DNA of 64,000 nt from Heterocephalus glaber (GCF_000247695.1 NW_004624784.1:12973133-13037132), one strand, 5' to 3'. Shown: positions 22,535 through 34,439, counted from the first letter of the stretch. Program-made: numbers and translations. Notes: generated by a model not told the origin, from the letters alone.

Positions 22535-22760
22535 GAGCCAGACTCTGCAGTTGAATTTTAGCTCTGCAAAAGTGGAGCAAGTTTCTTAACTTCATTCTGC
22601 CTCATTTTCCTTATATGCCAAGATGGCAGATAATAATAATAATAGAGCCCACATTATAGAGATAAGATGAGAAGTGAATGAGTCTTCACATACATCCTGT
22701 AAAAACATGTAAGAAAATGCCTGAAATGAAGGAAGTATTCACTAAGGGCTGGCTCTCTAC
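22535..22760 (+). mobile_element. MIR SINE, near full length
   Basis: Forward MIR: 'cagttgaattttagctct', 'gagcaagtttcttaactt', 'attctgcctcattttcct', 'agataataataataatag', 'gaagtgaatgagtcttca' and 'gaaggaagtattcacta'. Confidence 0.85.
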
Positions 22761-25254
22761 TTCTGACCATGCTCACATCAACCTTGCCAGGTCTCTGTAT
22801 CCAGCACAGCCAATGTTCCTGGCTGGAGTTTCTGGAGGGTGAACTAGGCAGGGAGCACACTTCTTGCCTGCCCTCTGCACACCCCCCTGTCTCTTCCCAG
22901 GCCCTGCTGGCCAAGTGGGAACATCTAGCAGGCATGTGACCGCCTCCTATAGCTGAGCTGTGATGCATAAAGGGATATACGGTTGTAGAGCCACATCTCA
23001 CTCCAGATCACGTCGGGAGTGAATCCCTGCTCTCTGCTCCCAGCTGGGCACTAGCAGACCTGGTGCTGCAGCAGGAACATGCCAGCTTCTCTCCCCAGGG
23101 ATCTGGGTCCCAGGGCCCATTTTGAGCCCACGTCTCCCCATGTCACAGGTTCCCCTTAGCTCCCCGGCTCCATTTTCTCCCCTCCAGAGGAGGGAGGAGG
23201 AGGCAGTCTGAGCCACCACACCAGGCAGTGACAATTAAGCCCATTCAGAGCCGAGTCATTTGCATGCAACTCCTCACTAGGCTGAGAACACTCAACCTGT
23301 CATTATCTCTTGGCATAGCTGGTAACCGTGCCATGTGGCTGTGGGGATGGCAGCTTCCTTTCTCTGGGTGCTGCCAGGCAGGATTGATGAAGGGCCTGGA
23401 ACCTTTCCTCCTCGCCTAGCTGGCCTCTGTAGGAGGCCAGGAGGCCAAAACTGGAGGAGGAGGAAGGGTGGGGATATGGTGATAGGACCCCGAGGACCCA
23501 CTGTGCTTGGGCACTGGGGAGGGTCTGGAAAGGACACCCACCATGGGGGGTGGGGCAGAAGGGAGGGCAGAAATCATCTGGGGCTAGTTCCCCCTTCCTC
23601 AGCTGGAATTTATTGAATGAGATTATCCCTTGAAAAGTATTAAAAGCCACCATTTTGCTGCACACCCACAGAGCAGGCTCTGTAGCAGCTGTTCCCTCAA
23701 AGGCACTCTAGCTGCTCCCTGCCCCCAGCCGGCACCCATTACTTCTTTCTGTCCCTCCCCCACCTCCAGCTCCAAATAAACCACAGTGAGATCCAAATGC
23801 TACTATGCCTTGTTGGGCTGGTCCAGCATTTCTGTTCACAGAAACTGAGAGACAAAGATCTCACGATGAGCCTCTTCCCTTCATTGGCCTATCATAAAAC
23901 CAGGGTACAAATATCAGAAGTGCTGGTGGGGTCAGATAGGGGGAGCAGAGCCTTCAGAGGGGAAACTTTCTTCAACCTTCAGAAGCTAAGCGAGAGAAGT
24001 TCCCTGAGATCGGGACGAGCCCATGTTTGGTCAGAAGGGGTGGCACTCTCAGAAAGGATCTGGAAGCAGCACGTCACTCAAAATGCTTGCTACCACTTGC
24101 CAAGAACTGAATTTCACTATCCAGGTTTTATTCCTTTCATTTAAAACTTCAATTCTGCTTTAAAATGCAAATATCCCTAGAAGCAACACAGTAAGATGTG
24201 CCCAGTCACTTGTCCTTTAATAAGAATGCATTTCTGCAACATTTTCTGAGAATAAGCACTGGTTATAAATGAAGGGGAACAAAAGACGTGAGAATACTTT
24301 GCAATGAACAGTGGGAGCCTGTCCCATCAGCAGGAGGAAAAGATACCCAAGCGAAGAATCTTCCACAAGTCAGGCCCCCTGCCCCAGGCAGATTTGATTT
24401 GCTTCTCCCTGCAGCAAGCTGGGCAAACTAGGGTCCAGGGCAACCAGCTGAGTCCCATCTATCCTGGGTTTACTCTTTCTACAACAGCAAGGCCCTGTGT
24501 CCAATTCTGAATAGAATCTGCAAGGGTTACCTTTCAGTCTCACCGAACTCTCTACTACTGCGATGAGGCCACACACCCACAGAGCCTCCCCCAGGTTCTC
24601 TTTGAAAGGGATAGGCACATCACCAGGACAATTGCAGTTGCTGCCTCTGTTTCCACCTCAGAATCAGCAACCTCATCAAGGCATGGCCCAGAGGTGTCAC
24701 CTTTTGGTGACCTCTAGAACCTGGAAGTTCAGTTTACCATGGGAGATGTTGGAGCTGGTGCCATCCCAGATGCTCCCTCTGCTCCACGTCAGTGGCCTGA
24801 TGTGGCCCATTGTCTCAGCCAGTGTGTCTGTCCTCCAGCTGGCTTGACTGCTGGTGACTGGTGGTGGGTAGGGTCCTTCTCTTTACACTGCAGCACTCCA
24901 CACAAAGCTGGGCATGCAGCTGGTGCCCAATAAGGACCTGCTGATTGGTTGTCAGTCTCTGGCCTTGAGTCACTTACATTCTAGGTGGGAAGAAGTGACA
25001 CACAGGTAGCAATCAGAAACCCCACCAAGGTCCCCTGTGAGGAGGAGGTGACACAGGGTCCACCAACCGGGCTATGGTAGGGTGTCAGCATCTTCCAACT
25101 CCTGGTCAGGATATTCTCAGTGGCTGCCACCCTCTTCCTAGAACTGAGCCACACTTGGTCCTAATTTTGACCCTCTATGGTCCTGCCCTTCTGATTCAAA
25201 TGGCATCACACGAGACTTCCAAAATGAAGAAAATCCATGTGTAAATCTCACAGA
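22761..25254. other. unique, moderately GC-rich sequence, no gene recognised
   Basis: This stretch of about 2.5 kb holds no repeat I can name. Overlapping frames occur on both strands at 22654-23665, with no domain. A TATA-like CCAAATAAACC occurs near 23774, but no promoter or exon structure is evident. A G-rich tract is listed separately. Confidence 0.4.
23545..23568 (+). other. G-quadruplex-capable tract
   Basis: The run GGGGGGTGGGGCAGAAGGG followed by AGGG fits the pattern of four G-runs of three or more with loops of one to seven bases. Confidence 0.6.
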
Positions 25255-25480
25255 GGTTAAGAGCTCTGGGTCCGGAATATTTGAGTCTTCACTCTGTCAT
25301 TTGCCATGGGATTGTGGACAAGTTAACATCTCTGGTTTCCTCATTTATAAAATGGGAATAGTGAATTACCTATGTCAAAGTTGGCTATGAAGATTAAATG
25401 AGAGAGGTAGAAGGCACTTAACCCAGTGCCTGACAAACATCAAGCACACAATATGTCTCTGATACTTAATATTATTACTT
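25255..25480 (+). mobile_element. MIR SINE, full length
   Basis: One of the clearest MIRs here: 'gttaagagctctgggtcc', 'cttcactctgtcatttgc', 'gattgtggacaagttaac', 'ggtttcctcatttataaa', 'atgggaatagtgaattac', 'gaagattaaatgagagag', 'cccagtgcctgacaaaca' and a final 'cttaatattattac'. Confidence 0.92.
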
Positions 25481-25699
25481 CCTAGAGCATAAGGGTAATG
25501 TCCTAAAGGTATGTTGCAGAATTCATTATGAAAGAATTTTTAAATTCCAAAAAGGAGGTTAACTCCTATCTTTCAGTAAGGTGGAAAAGCAGAATCATTC
25601 TGGGTAAGAGATGCCAGCATTGGATAAAAGCGGAAGGAAAGATAGGCCATTTCCTGAATGACCTTGAAGACCGAGATATTTGTAGGCTATCTATCACTA
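25481..25699. other. spacer between two MIRs
   Basis: The start of the plus frame at 25528-26067 lies here. That frame runs on through the MIR at 25700-25890, so its middle is SINE-derived. It shows no domain. Confidence 0.4.
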
Positions 25700-25890
25700 C
25701 CACCAGTAGCTTAAATTTATTGAAGACTACCATGTGCCAGGTATTTCATTTATTGATATTTCAAGACAGGTATTATTGTGCCCACCTAATTGATGAGGAA
25801 GCTCAGTGGGCAGAAGACGTGGCCAGGGCTCGATGGGTGGGCACTGGCAGAATTGGCATTCAGACCCAAGCCTGGCAGACACAAAATCCT
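25700..25890 (-). mobile_element. MIR SINE
   Basis: Reverse-complement MIR: 'attgaagactaccatgtg', 'ccaggtatttcatttatt', 'ggtattattgtgcccacc', 'taattgatgaggaagctc' and 'ggcattcagacccaagcc'. It forms an inverted pair with the MIR at 25255-25480. Confidence 0.8.
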
Positions 25891-27309
25891 CCTAAGCACA
25901 CTGCTTCCTGCACCCAGACATCTCAGAACATAAGCTCCTTGCAGGTAACACGAGCATTTCACTGTTGTCATGAGTCCCAGTGCATTAGTCCAGGGTCTGG
26001 CCCATTACCAAAGTTCAGCACATGTTCACTGAATCGAACATTTAGTGGCATTAAATCTACTTCATGACCCAGCAAGTGGAGAGGTCCTGTTCATGAGAAG
26101 TGCCCCAACATAGCTGCAGCACTCAGACCTTTGTCCCCTGTGAGAGAAAGACAAACTGAACCAAGTGTGTTTCTAAGATGATTGCTGTGAACTTGACCTC
26201 TTGCTGTTTTTGGCTGCCAGACAGAGCTCTGCCTCATGATGCCTGCTTCTCCCTCCCTCTCCTCCAAGGCTGTGTTAAATTGCAATAAGCAACAAGGGCC
26301 CACCTTAGTGGGCCCCTCTTATGAATAAGGAGCCAGGTTCCATTCTTTTGAAGCAATTCTCTCCTGGCCGGCCAAGCTGTGTGGCCAGGCTCATCAAGGC
26401 AGTTGTTTATTTATTCATGTTCAAAGCGGGGTAGGCCGGCCTGGTTCTAAGACATATTTTTTTTTCCTTCATTGAATCCTGCTCTCCACCCACCTTGCCT
26501 ACTAGTTCTGACTTCTCTCAAGGCCTCCAGTGGCAGACGAGACGGGAGACCCAGTGACTTGACTGTCCCAGGAGTCCAAAATGGAGGCTCCAGAGACTAG
26601 GAATGGAAAAAAGCACTCTCCTGTGCCTGTCTGTTTGCCCATGCCTTCCTGGCAACAGGGCCTGTCTGGGGCCCAGGGCTCCCTTGCCATGGGGATGCGT
26701 GGCCTCTGGGGATGGTCACTGCCTGGCCTGTGGCACAGGTTATCTGTTGGCTGTGGGTTTGGGCAAAGGCCTGAGTAGAGCTTTCCTGCTTCTACATCAT
26801 CTCCCCCTACCCTTGGTCTTGTTCCTACTGCCTACCCCACTCTACCATGGGTTGGTCTGGCAAACATTCCCCCAAATCACTAATGAGGCTGCAAAGATGG
26901 GGCCGACCGACTGTACCTTCGTCACATGAGCTCAGCTCAGGCCTCCTGTTTCCATCCATGTCCTAATCCTCCATCACAGGCTCAGGGAGCTTCTCTCTGC
27001 AGCAACCCCTCTTGCCCAGAATGCAAAGATGAGGCAGAATGGAGCACTTAAGCAGAGGCCTTCAGCCAACTTTCATTTACTCAGCCACCTGGCTTCTTTT
27101 AGTCCTGGGCTCATGGAGTCTGTCATTGTTGGACTGGATTTCTCCATTTGGGTCAGGAGAGCTTTTGAGGGGAGAGAGGTGGTGCGGGAGGAGGAGTGGT
27201 TGGGCCAGAAACAGAGGCATCTGGAGAGATGGGGAGAGATTCAAGGGTCAGGCAGGGGGCTGCTGACTGGTGAGCACCTCCTGCCCCAGGAACCTCCTAC
27301 ACCACAACC
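25891..27309. other. unique sequence, no gene recognised
   Basis: Mixed sequence. The interval 26340-26470 is repeat-free with paired GGCCGGCC-type motifs (CTGGCCGGCCAAGC near 26365, TAGGCCGGCCTGG near 26432). Frames at 26581-26929 and 27029-27481 have no domain. Confidence 0.4.
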
Positions 27310-27545
27310 CTGGCTTGTCTCCCTTCTGGGTGTGTGGCCACAAGGCAGCCATTTAATCTTCTTGAGCCTCAGTGCCTCCATCGGTTCCCTGAGGGCAACC
27401 TCAACCTCTGTGTGGACTACTGGAAGGAACAGAGCCTGCAGACTTACAGTCCCTGGCCCCTGGCCTGGAAAATGCTCATAGCACAGTGACAGTTCTTACT
27501 CTTTGCATGCTCTGGTCTCAGTTTTCCACTCTGTGAAATGGGGAG
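27310..27545 (+). mobile_element. MIR SINE pieces, diverged
   Basis: MIR-like text appears twice: 'gcagccatttaatcttct' with 'tgagcctcagtgcctcca' near 27340-27380, and 'tctcagttttccactctg' with 'tgaaatggggag' near 27517-27545. This may be two overlapping old copies. Confidence 0.5.
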
Positions 27546-29589
27546 AGCCAAGCTCTCCTGCTGGGCATGTACTCTTGCAGTGGTTACAGGAGACTCCAGG
27601 AGACTCCGTGACAGCTCCAGGAGCTGTGATGACTCCTGGCTGAGGTCTCATGTGATGGGCTGGGGACTCCCACTCTCAGGGTTCTTTCCTTTCCTCCTCA
27701 GATTTCTCTGCAAGTAAATTCTGAAGACTGGAAACCAGGGACCTGGGATATTTCTCTTTCTTCCATAACTTCTGTGGCCCCCGGGAAGAGCCCACCATCA
27801 CCACTTCCTGGAAGGTAAGCCCAGCTGGCAGGGGATGGGTACAGAAGGACAAACTGCCGCTCCACTGGCCCATAGTTAGTATTAAATCATCCTCTAAAGT
27901 GAGCAAAAATTCAGTTCCTTCAATTTCACCTACTGATTACAGTTGTAACCCTAAATAAATGTGATCTCTTTTCCACATAATCCCCCTTCAAGTACAGGAG
28001 ACAGCTATAAACTACAGAATATTCTTTCTTTTAGGTACACTCCTTTTTAAAAAGTCATTCTTCATTTGATGCTGCAGATTCCATTCATGCTGCCAGTGGC
28101 CCTGGATCCTCCAGACAGGTCAGTGAGTCAGAGCCCCTTCTCCGTCTGTCTGGGTGATGTAAGGGGTCTTATCATCTCATTGCATTTCATCTTGCAAAAG
28201 CTAGCCTACTGCTGCAGCCCAAAGAGGAACATTTGAATCCTGATTCTGATATCTGTTTTCTTTAAAATTGCTAATCAGGCTGCAGCTTCTCCATCTGGGA
28301 AGGGTTTTCTGTGGAACGTGCCTGTTTTGTGGGCCACTGATGGAAAGTGGAATTTGGATAAACAGATAAGGAAAACAGCATTGGCTCCTTTAATCAGTCA
28401 ATTTTCCACCTGCCAGGCAGAGTGCTAAGCAATGAGAATGCAGATACTGAACTTAATCTTAGCCCTGCCTCCAGGAAGCTTACCATCCATTGGACCACCT
28501 GGTGTTCTAGGCTCTGAGTTCTGTGAGCAAGCTGTCCAGAAGACAGCTTTATAAAGAGACACACAGCTGGTGGGAGGGAGCAGAGGAGGGCACTGGCTTT
28601 CAGGGCCCCAGCAGTGCTAAGTCCCTGTCCCTTGATCTCCTAACATTAACATGGCCTCTTGGTGCTCTGGGTTGTCTTTCCACCTTGTAGACTGATGGGA
28701 AGTGTTCCAGAGGAAGAGGGAGGAGCCCACCCACCTGGAGTGGAAAGTCAGGTGCACCAGCCTCAGAGAGAAGGGTTCTATGTGTGAGTGTGCTAGCCTG
28801 GGTTTTTTTGCCACTCACACGCCTAACTGAGGCAGCCACTGGGGCATCAGCAGGAAACAGAATGCAGTTCAGGTGGGCGAAAAGCAGAGCTTTGGCAAAG
28901 GGAATTGCTGCAGAGGTGTAAGCAGGAGTGTGGAGGCACCCAGACTAGCAGCTGGTGGCAGGCAGATCCGCAGTACCTTAGTGCAGGCTGGGGCAGGGCT
29001 TAGACAGCAGATGGAGGAAGCCTGGCTCCCAGCAAGTGATCCCACATTTTATCTTTGCTGAAAGAACAGTCATGGGTCACATCAGACCTTAGTGGCACAA
29101 TGCTGAGGGCAGTGTAGGTTTCAGAGGGTTCTGCTCCCACTGGGGCAAATTTCCTATGTACCCAGAAGCCATCTGGGATAGAAGGAACCAAGGGGCCTTA
29201 TTAGTAGGGAGGAATCCTGATAAAGAAGATAAGCTTCACAAAACCATATATGGATGAAGCCCCAGTAGATATGTTAAACCGGAAGACAACATGATCTCTC
29301 TATGGGGGTTAAGACCCCTTCTCTCCACCTGTGTCAGAGGGAATGGGGGCTCTTGAGGAATGGAAGCCCACGAGGAAAAGAAGTTTGGTTGGTGTCCTAG
29401 TGTATAGATTTTGACCTATGGCATGTGCCTTGAAACCTGTGGGGTTAAGACCTGAAGAGACCTGGGGTGGAAAACAAGGAGGCAGATAGGTATGAATAAA
29501 AATAAAGTTTAGCAGCAATAAATTGTGAACTAAAGCAATCTCACAATAAAGAGATGATGACAACACTTAATGATTTGCTATGGTTAACA
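27546..29589. other. unique sequence, no gene recognised
   Basis: A short imperfect tandem of AGGAGACTCC units lies at 27586-27608. A stretch near 28395-28490 (gtgctaagcaatgagaat, then ctgcctccaggaagctta) resembles a common ancient mammalian short repeat I cannot name. The rest is mixed. Confidence 0.4.
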
Positions 29590-29797
29590 CAGCCTTGCAC
29601 ATAGATGTAACTTTTATTGAATAATTTTTTTCTGATCATGAAAATAAAGTATACTGATAAAAAATTGAAACATATTGCAAAATATAAACATTTTGGGATA
29701 TTTCCTTAATATCTCTATCTCTATACTTATATAAGACCAACTCATATGTAGATATATTTCCTATTTATTTCACTTAACCTTATACTGAGGATATTTT
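29590..29797 (-). mobile_element. L1M 3' relic, right-hand part continues after the ID insertion
   Basis: The markers are complement L1M tail sequence: 'taacttttattgaataat', 'ctgatcatgaaaataaag', 'attttgggatatttcctt' and 'tatttatttcacttaacc'. The element is interrupted by an ID SINE and resumes at 29890. Confidence 0.6.
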
Positions 29798-29888
29798 GGG
29801 CCGGGGATTTAGCTCAGTGGTTTCGCTGCCTGCTGTGCAAGCGCAAGGACCTGAGTTTGATCCCTGGTACCAAAAAAAAAAAAAAAGA
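29798..29888 (+). mobile_element. ID-type SINE with perfect target duplication
   Basis: The body runs from GGGCCGGGGATTTAGCTCAG to GATCCCTGGTACC with poly(A) at 29872-29886. Flanking 12-base direct repeats TGAGGATATTTT at 29786-29797 and 29890-29901 are identical, as expected of L1-driven target-primed insertion. The A box is intact and the B box reads GAGTTTGATCC. The interior TTTCGCTGCCTGCTGTGCAA differs from the copy at 6241, so more than one subfamily or considerable drift is present. Confidence 0.93.
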
Positions 29889-29889
29889 T

Positions 29890-30480
29890 TGAGGATATTT
29901 TTATGTCTGTGAGCATTCTTCATAAACCAGTATGATGTCCATGAGACTCACCATACAGACAAACTATATTTAAATAATCTTCTGTTCTTGGGTATTTAGA
30001 CCACTTCTGATTGTTTTACTATTACAAATCTTTATCTGTATTTCTGATGATTTTTAAAGAATAAATCCATAGAAATTAATTTATTAGGACTACAGAAAAT
30101 AGTATTTTAAGGCTATTTGACATATGTTGCCATCTATCACTGTACATATTGTGCTAACTTTCCTTATCATCAGCAGGGTCTTTCCTTTGCCAACTCTGAG
30201 CATTATATATTTTAAGACATTTGCCAAATTAGAAGGGCAGAAGTGGCAGTTTGCTTTACTTTGCATTTTTGATTGCTAATGAGGTTGATTTTCTCCCCAT
30301 ACTCTTTTCAACTATTTTTAAATTTTTTCTCCAAATTCTCTATCATGTTTTTTGCACATTTTTGTTTTTAGATGTGTTTTCTTAATGATCTAGAAGAACA
30401 CTATATTTTAAGGATTTTATTTTTATCCATTGCCATATTTGTTTCAAGGAACCTTGTGTTGTTGGTTTGTAGTTTGCCTT
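29890..30480 (-). mobile_element. L1M relic, continuation
   Basis: The L1M-like complement continues with 'gaataaatccatagaaat', 'ggctatttgacatatgtt', 'attagaagggcagaagtgg', 'gcatttttgattgctaat' and 'gaggttgattttctcccc'. No intact reading frame remains. Confidence 0.55.
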
Positions 30481-31239
30481 TTGACTTTAGGTATGGTATT
30501 TGTCTGAGAGTATGAAGTGGCAAGTTAACACGGAGCAGTCTAGGAGATGACTCTGTGCTTCTCCTGTAGCCACGATGTTAAAGTAGAGAGGGTCTGTGGG
30601 GCTGACCTGTCCCCCTGAGCCCCTCAGAACCTACACTGGTGCTTAACAAGGACTGAGGAGGACAACCTAGTGATACCTCTTCAAACTCTTCCCAAAAGAG
30701 CGCATGACAAAGCAGTGGCACACCAGGGAGACACTGATGCTCTCCATTTGACTTTCAAGCTGTCTCTAAGCTTAGTGGGGACAGAAATTGTGACTGCTTC
30801 CAGTTGATTGTTTTTGCACATTCTTGATGCCAGCAAGATACTTTGCACTGCTCCTTTCTTGCCTGTGGAGTTCTGGGGATTTCCAGGGACCACTTTCTCC
30901 CACTCCTATCGTGTTGTTACAACTTTATATTCTGGTCACACATTCCTCCAGAACTACCCCCTGCTAGCTCTCCCTTACCCTCACACCTCAGTGTCCTACC
31001 CCCAGGTGGGAAGCACTTGCAGATTCTCACCTGGACTTCTGACTAGGAGATTTGCTTAGTTCACAGACATCTTGTCATCAGGCCCCTTTATGGATTCTAG
31101 TTAGTTTCCAGGGGCAGCCTCCCCTCCCCTGACCTCCCAAGAATAGCAAGGTGTCCTGGAGGCCCCTGGTGCAGACTCTGGGGATGATGGAAGTTCTAGG
31201 TCCTTCGACATGGCCTCCACAGCAGTACCCTGGACATTT
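30481..31239. other. unique sequence, no gene recognised
   Basis: Mixed sequence. Two plus frames (30808-31059, 30843-31046) overlap and show no domain. Confidence 0.4.
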
Positions 31240-31620
31240 TTGCCCCTATATTTCTGGTTTTCATTTTCCACTTACAAAATTGTAGTGGTAATCCCTTATT
31301 GGTATGCACAAAGCTTCCCCATTCTTTGTCATCTTTGTTATGGTTTCCCAGTATTCAATTATACATGGCAGTATTCATTTATTTAACCAGTTCTCTATCC
31401 CTGAGCATTTAAGTTGCTTCTAGTTTTCAGGTATTACAAGTAACACTGTGAATACACACACAGACACACACACATGTATATATACACACACACACAGAAG
31501 AAAATAGGGTTCTTCACACTTGTATGAAGCAACACCTCCCATTTCTGTAGGTTAAATTACTAGCAATAACATTGCTGAGTCAAAAGGTATGCAAATTTCT
31601 GATGTTGAGATCTCCTGCCA
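31240..31620 (-). mobile_element. L1M 3' relic with internal CA-rich microsatellite
   Basis: The complement L1M text reads 'tttcccagtattcaatta', 'tatttaaccagttctcta', 'tgagcatttaagttgctt', 'ctagttttcaggtattac' and 'acattgctgagtcaaaag'. A CA-rich repeat has grown inside it. It may be a further part of the L1M at 29.6-30.5 kb. Confidence 0.6.
31453..31496. repeat. imperfect (CA)n/(TA)n microsatellite
   Basis: An interrupted CA repeat with GA and TATATA interruptions, located within the L1M relic. Confidence 0.9.
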
Positions 31621-31689
31621 AGGTACCTGCCAAGGAGGTACCTGTTTATACCCCTACCTGCAGCATGGGAAGGTGCTCCTTCCTATTCT

Positions 31690-32120
31690 GTGCCTGGCAC
31701 AATTAGAAAAAGATAAAACTTCCAATACATCCAACAAACCTCTGTGTGGTCTGGCCCAGCCTACCCCTTCTCATCCTCTACAGTGTGCTCACTACTGTCC
31801 CCTGGGCATGGTCTCTGCATACACCACTCCCTGCCCAGAATGCTCTGTACCCTCTTGATTACTTGTCCTGAAGAACTCAGTCCCTGGAAGGGAGGCCTTT
31901 CTGGAACTCTCAGACCAGCCCTAACCTCTTAGCCATGGTCATAAAGTCTGGTGACCTCTGTTCTAGTCACAGAGCATTTCTGTGGTGGTTTGTGGGCTCA
32001 TCTGATAAATGTGTCTCCATTGGACTCCCCACTCCGCATTTCTCATTGCTGTGATCTTCCCGAGAGCAGGTCATAGCATCCTACAGATGATGCTCAAAAT
32101 CTGTACTGAATGACAAAACA
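31690..32120 (+). mobile_element. L2 relic
   Basis: The L2 order is visible: 'gtgtggtctggcccagcc' then 'taccccttctcatcctct', 'tccctgcccagaatgctc', 'tgaagaactcagtccctg' and 'cccgagagcaggtcatag'. It ends near 'gctcaaaatctgtactgaat'. It is non-coding and decayed. Confidence 0.6.
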
Positions 32121-32254
32121 GTAAAACAGTTCTTTTCTCTCCTCTAGATGCCCTGCCCCCAGTCAGCTCCCTCTCCCTCTTCCCCTCCATGGCCCACTGT
32201 TGTCAACTCACTGTACAATACAGTGGGAATATCTCTTCTCTTTCTTTTTTCCCC

Positions 32255-32457
32255 TTAAATTCTTTTATTGGTACATTGTAGGTATACAATGCATTCACAT
32301 TTATCATTAGGTACTTGTACCTGTACATGATGTGTCTTGGTTCTTATTTTTTCCCCATTCCTAGCCCTCCCTTCACCCCCCTCCACCCTTCCCTATTTAC
32401 AAAGACTTTGTTTCCATTTTTTCCATTTCTCATCATTTTTCCTTTCCCTTCTTTCCT
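32255..32457 (-). mobile_element. L1 3' end, complement, running into the gap
   Basis: The plus strand reads 'attcttttattggtacat', 'tgtaggtatacaatgcat', 'gtacctgtacatgatgtg', then a long C/T-rich tract. This is the complement of an L1 3' untranslated region with its purine-rich segment. It looks less decayed than the L1M relics and may be rodent-specific. It is truncated by the assembly gap. Confidence 0.55.
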
Positions 32458-32767
32458 NNNNNNNNNNNNNNNNNNNNNNNNNNNNNNNNNNNNNNNNNNN
32501 NNNNNNNNNNNNNNNNNNNNNNNNNNNNNNNNNNNNNNNNNNNNNNNNNNNNNNNNNNNNNNNNNNNNNNNNNNNNNNNNNNNNNNNNNNNNNNNNNNNN
32601 NNNNNNNNNNNNNNNNNNNNNNNNNNNNNNNNNNNNNNNNNNNNNNNNNNNNNNNNNNNNNNNNNNNNNNNNNNNNNNNNNNNNNNNNNNNNNNNNNNNN
32701 NNNNNNNNNNNNNNNNNNNNNNNNNNNNNNNNNNNNNNNNNNNNNNNNNNNNNNNNNNNNNNNNNNN
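32458..32767. other. assembly gap (310 N)
   Basis: All bases are N. The left flank is almost pure pyrimidine and the right flank is also T/C-rich, so the gap probably hides low-complexity or L1-derived sequence. Two reading frames that appear to cross the gap are artefacts. Confidence 1.
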
Positions 32768-33789
32768 TTTCTTCCTATTTCACATTAATCTCTTCTCTTT
32801 CTAAGTCTCATGCTTCCCCTTAGCTTTCTTTCATGATGTCTCATCCACTCTTTAAGACATATTGCATCCAGCTCTCCCAGTTTGATTTAACTTCCCCTGC
32901 AGTTCCTTAATGACAATCTCCAAAGGGCTTTTCCTTGCTGAAGACTGGAGTTGGCTATGGATGTTTCTGCTCCCCTTCTGTCCATACTCAGTGGATGTGA
33001 GGTCTTGGAGAGCAGAGAGCTGCCCATGTTCATTTCTGCATGCTCCGTAGCCTGGAGTCCGGGGCTCTGCATATAGCAAGTGTGCTCTAAACTCTGGGTA
33101 GAACTGAACCAAAAGATGCTTAGGCAGAAAAGGCACTTCTTCACTTATGCTCTGGGAAAGACTCTGAAGACAGAGCCCCATGGGCAGGGGAGGCCAAGAG
33201 AGCCTCCCTACTTCTCTATTGCTTGCTGAATTTCAGACAGCACGATCCCCATCCCGGAACCCAGGCAGTATCATCAGACAGGTCAGATGTTTCCCATCCA
33301 CCTGGAGGATTTCTATTTTCATTTCCTGCATCAGTGTCATGCTGTCAATCTCTTCACGCTCTCTTCTCTGCCTCCCCTCCTTTCACTCGCCCCACTACCC
33401 CCTGCTGTGGATCAAGTCTTGTGGGTCACATATACAAAGGCGGTTTCACCTGACAAATGAAGGTGCCCTTCAGGAGGTAATAAAGAGATCAGTACTGGAT
33501 ACACCAGGAACACTCAGCAGCAAGGGGCCGTGACATCCATACACCCCACTGCCAGGGCCACACCGTGCAGCCCTCCTCATTCCTGTCTCCTTCCTGTCAC
33601 ACTCTGGGCAGCTGCAGAAACCCAGCTGGCTCACGTCTCCTCACAGTCACTGGTCACCACGAAGGGCTGAGTGGGCTCTGGGTGCAGCAGGCCCTGTGCA
33701 GCGGGCTGGTAGCCTGGGTGGTGGGGGAGGAGCTCTGAGGAGACAGGGCAGTGCCGATGGGAGAAGCCAGGGGGAGAGGAGGGGACAGA
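32768..33789. other. unique sequence, no gene recognised
   Basis: The left 100 bases are pyrimidine-rich and the rest is mixed. Frames at 32852-33181 (minus) and 33180-33533 (plus) show no domain. The stretch 33640-33780 is G-rich with several GGGG runs. Confidence 0.4.
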
Positions 33790-33900
33790 GACCAGACCAG
33801 AGTTCCAGTCCCAGTTCTGCCAGGCACTGGCTGTGTGACCTAGGGCAAGTCACTTTTCTTCTCTGTGGGGGCCACTAACTCTACCTGTGGGCCAAGATGT
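33790..33900 (+). mobile_element. MIR SINE fragment
   Basis: Forward MIR: 'gagttccagtcccagttc', 'tgccaggcactggctgtg', 'tgacctagggcaagtcac' and 'ttttcttctctgtggggg'. Confidence 0.85.
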
Positions 33901-34439
33901 TGGGCCAGATAAGCTCAGGTCCACAGATGGGCATCTGAGGTCTGTGTACTCTGAAATCATCTCCAAAATTTTCACACATCTGTATTTTCCGGAGTAGAAA
34001 GTCCATGCCACCCCACCTTCCTTCTTTCATGTCAGTTTCTTAAAGGGCTCCTTGAGCCCAGTCAGTCACCTCAAGCCTGGCATTCTCAGAGACAAACAGG
34101 AGATAGGTGTTCTTACTGTGCTGCTGCTGTTGCTGAGGACGCCTAACAGGCATCCTAGAAAAAGATCTAAGGGAACTTTTGATGCCATAATCAAGGAATA
34201 GTCAGAGGCAGGTAGGTAAATCTGGGAAGACTTCTTGGAAGAGGAGAATTTTGAGAGGAAAGCAACATTCTCAGGTAAGGCAGAAGCTGGAAAGGGAAAG
34301 AGGGCACTGAAGAGTAGTAGAAAGTTCTCTCCTTTTCTTCATGCTCAAAAAATGGGATGCTTCCTGAAGAGGGACTCCTAATTAGCTGAGGCAGCTCCTA
34401 GTCCTCCACCAAGAACAAGAAATCAAAAAGTCAACACCA
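33901..34439. other. unique sequence, no gene recognised
   Basis: The part at 34200-34330 ('gacttcttggaagaggag', 'aggtaaggcagaagctgg') resembles an ancient mammalian repeat I cannot name. The rest is mixed. Confidence 0.35.

Noticed and set aside
23760..23790. A polyadenylation signal (AATAAA) marking a gene end
   Set aside because: AATAAA is common in this repeat-rich DNA and no upstream exon or downstream GT-rich element supports it.
23985..24035. Resemblance to 5S rRNA around 'gaagctaagcgagag' and 'gagatcgggacgagccc'
   Set aside because: Only scattered words match, in the wrong spacing, and the internal promoter of 5S is not preserved.
32315..32804. Open frames of about 155 codons across the gap
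   Set aside because: Most of their length is the N gap; the frames are artefacts.
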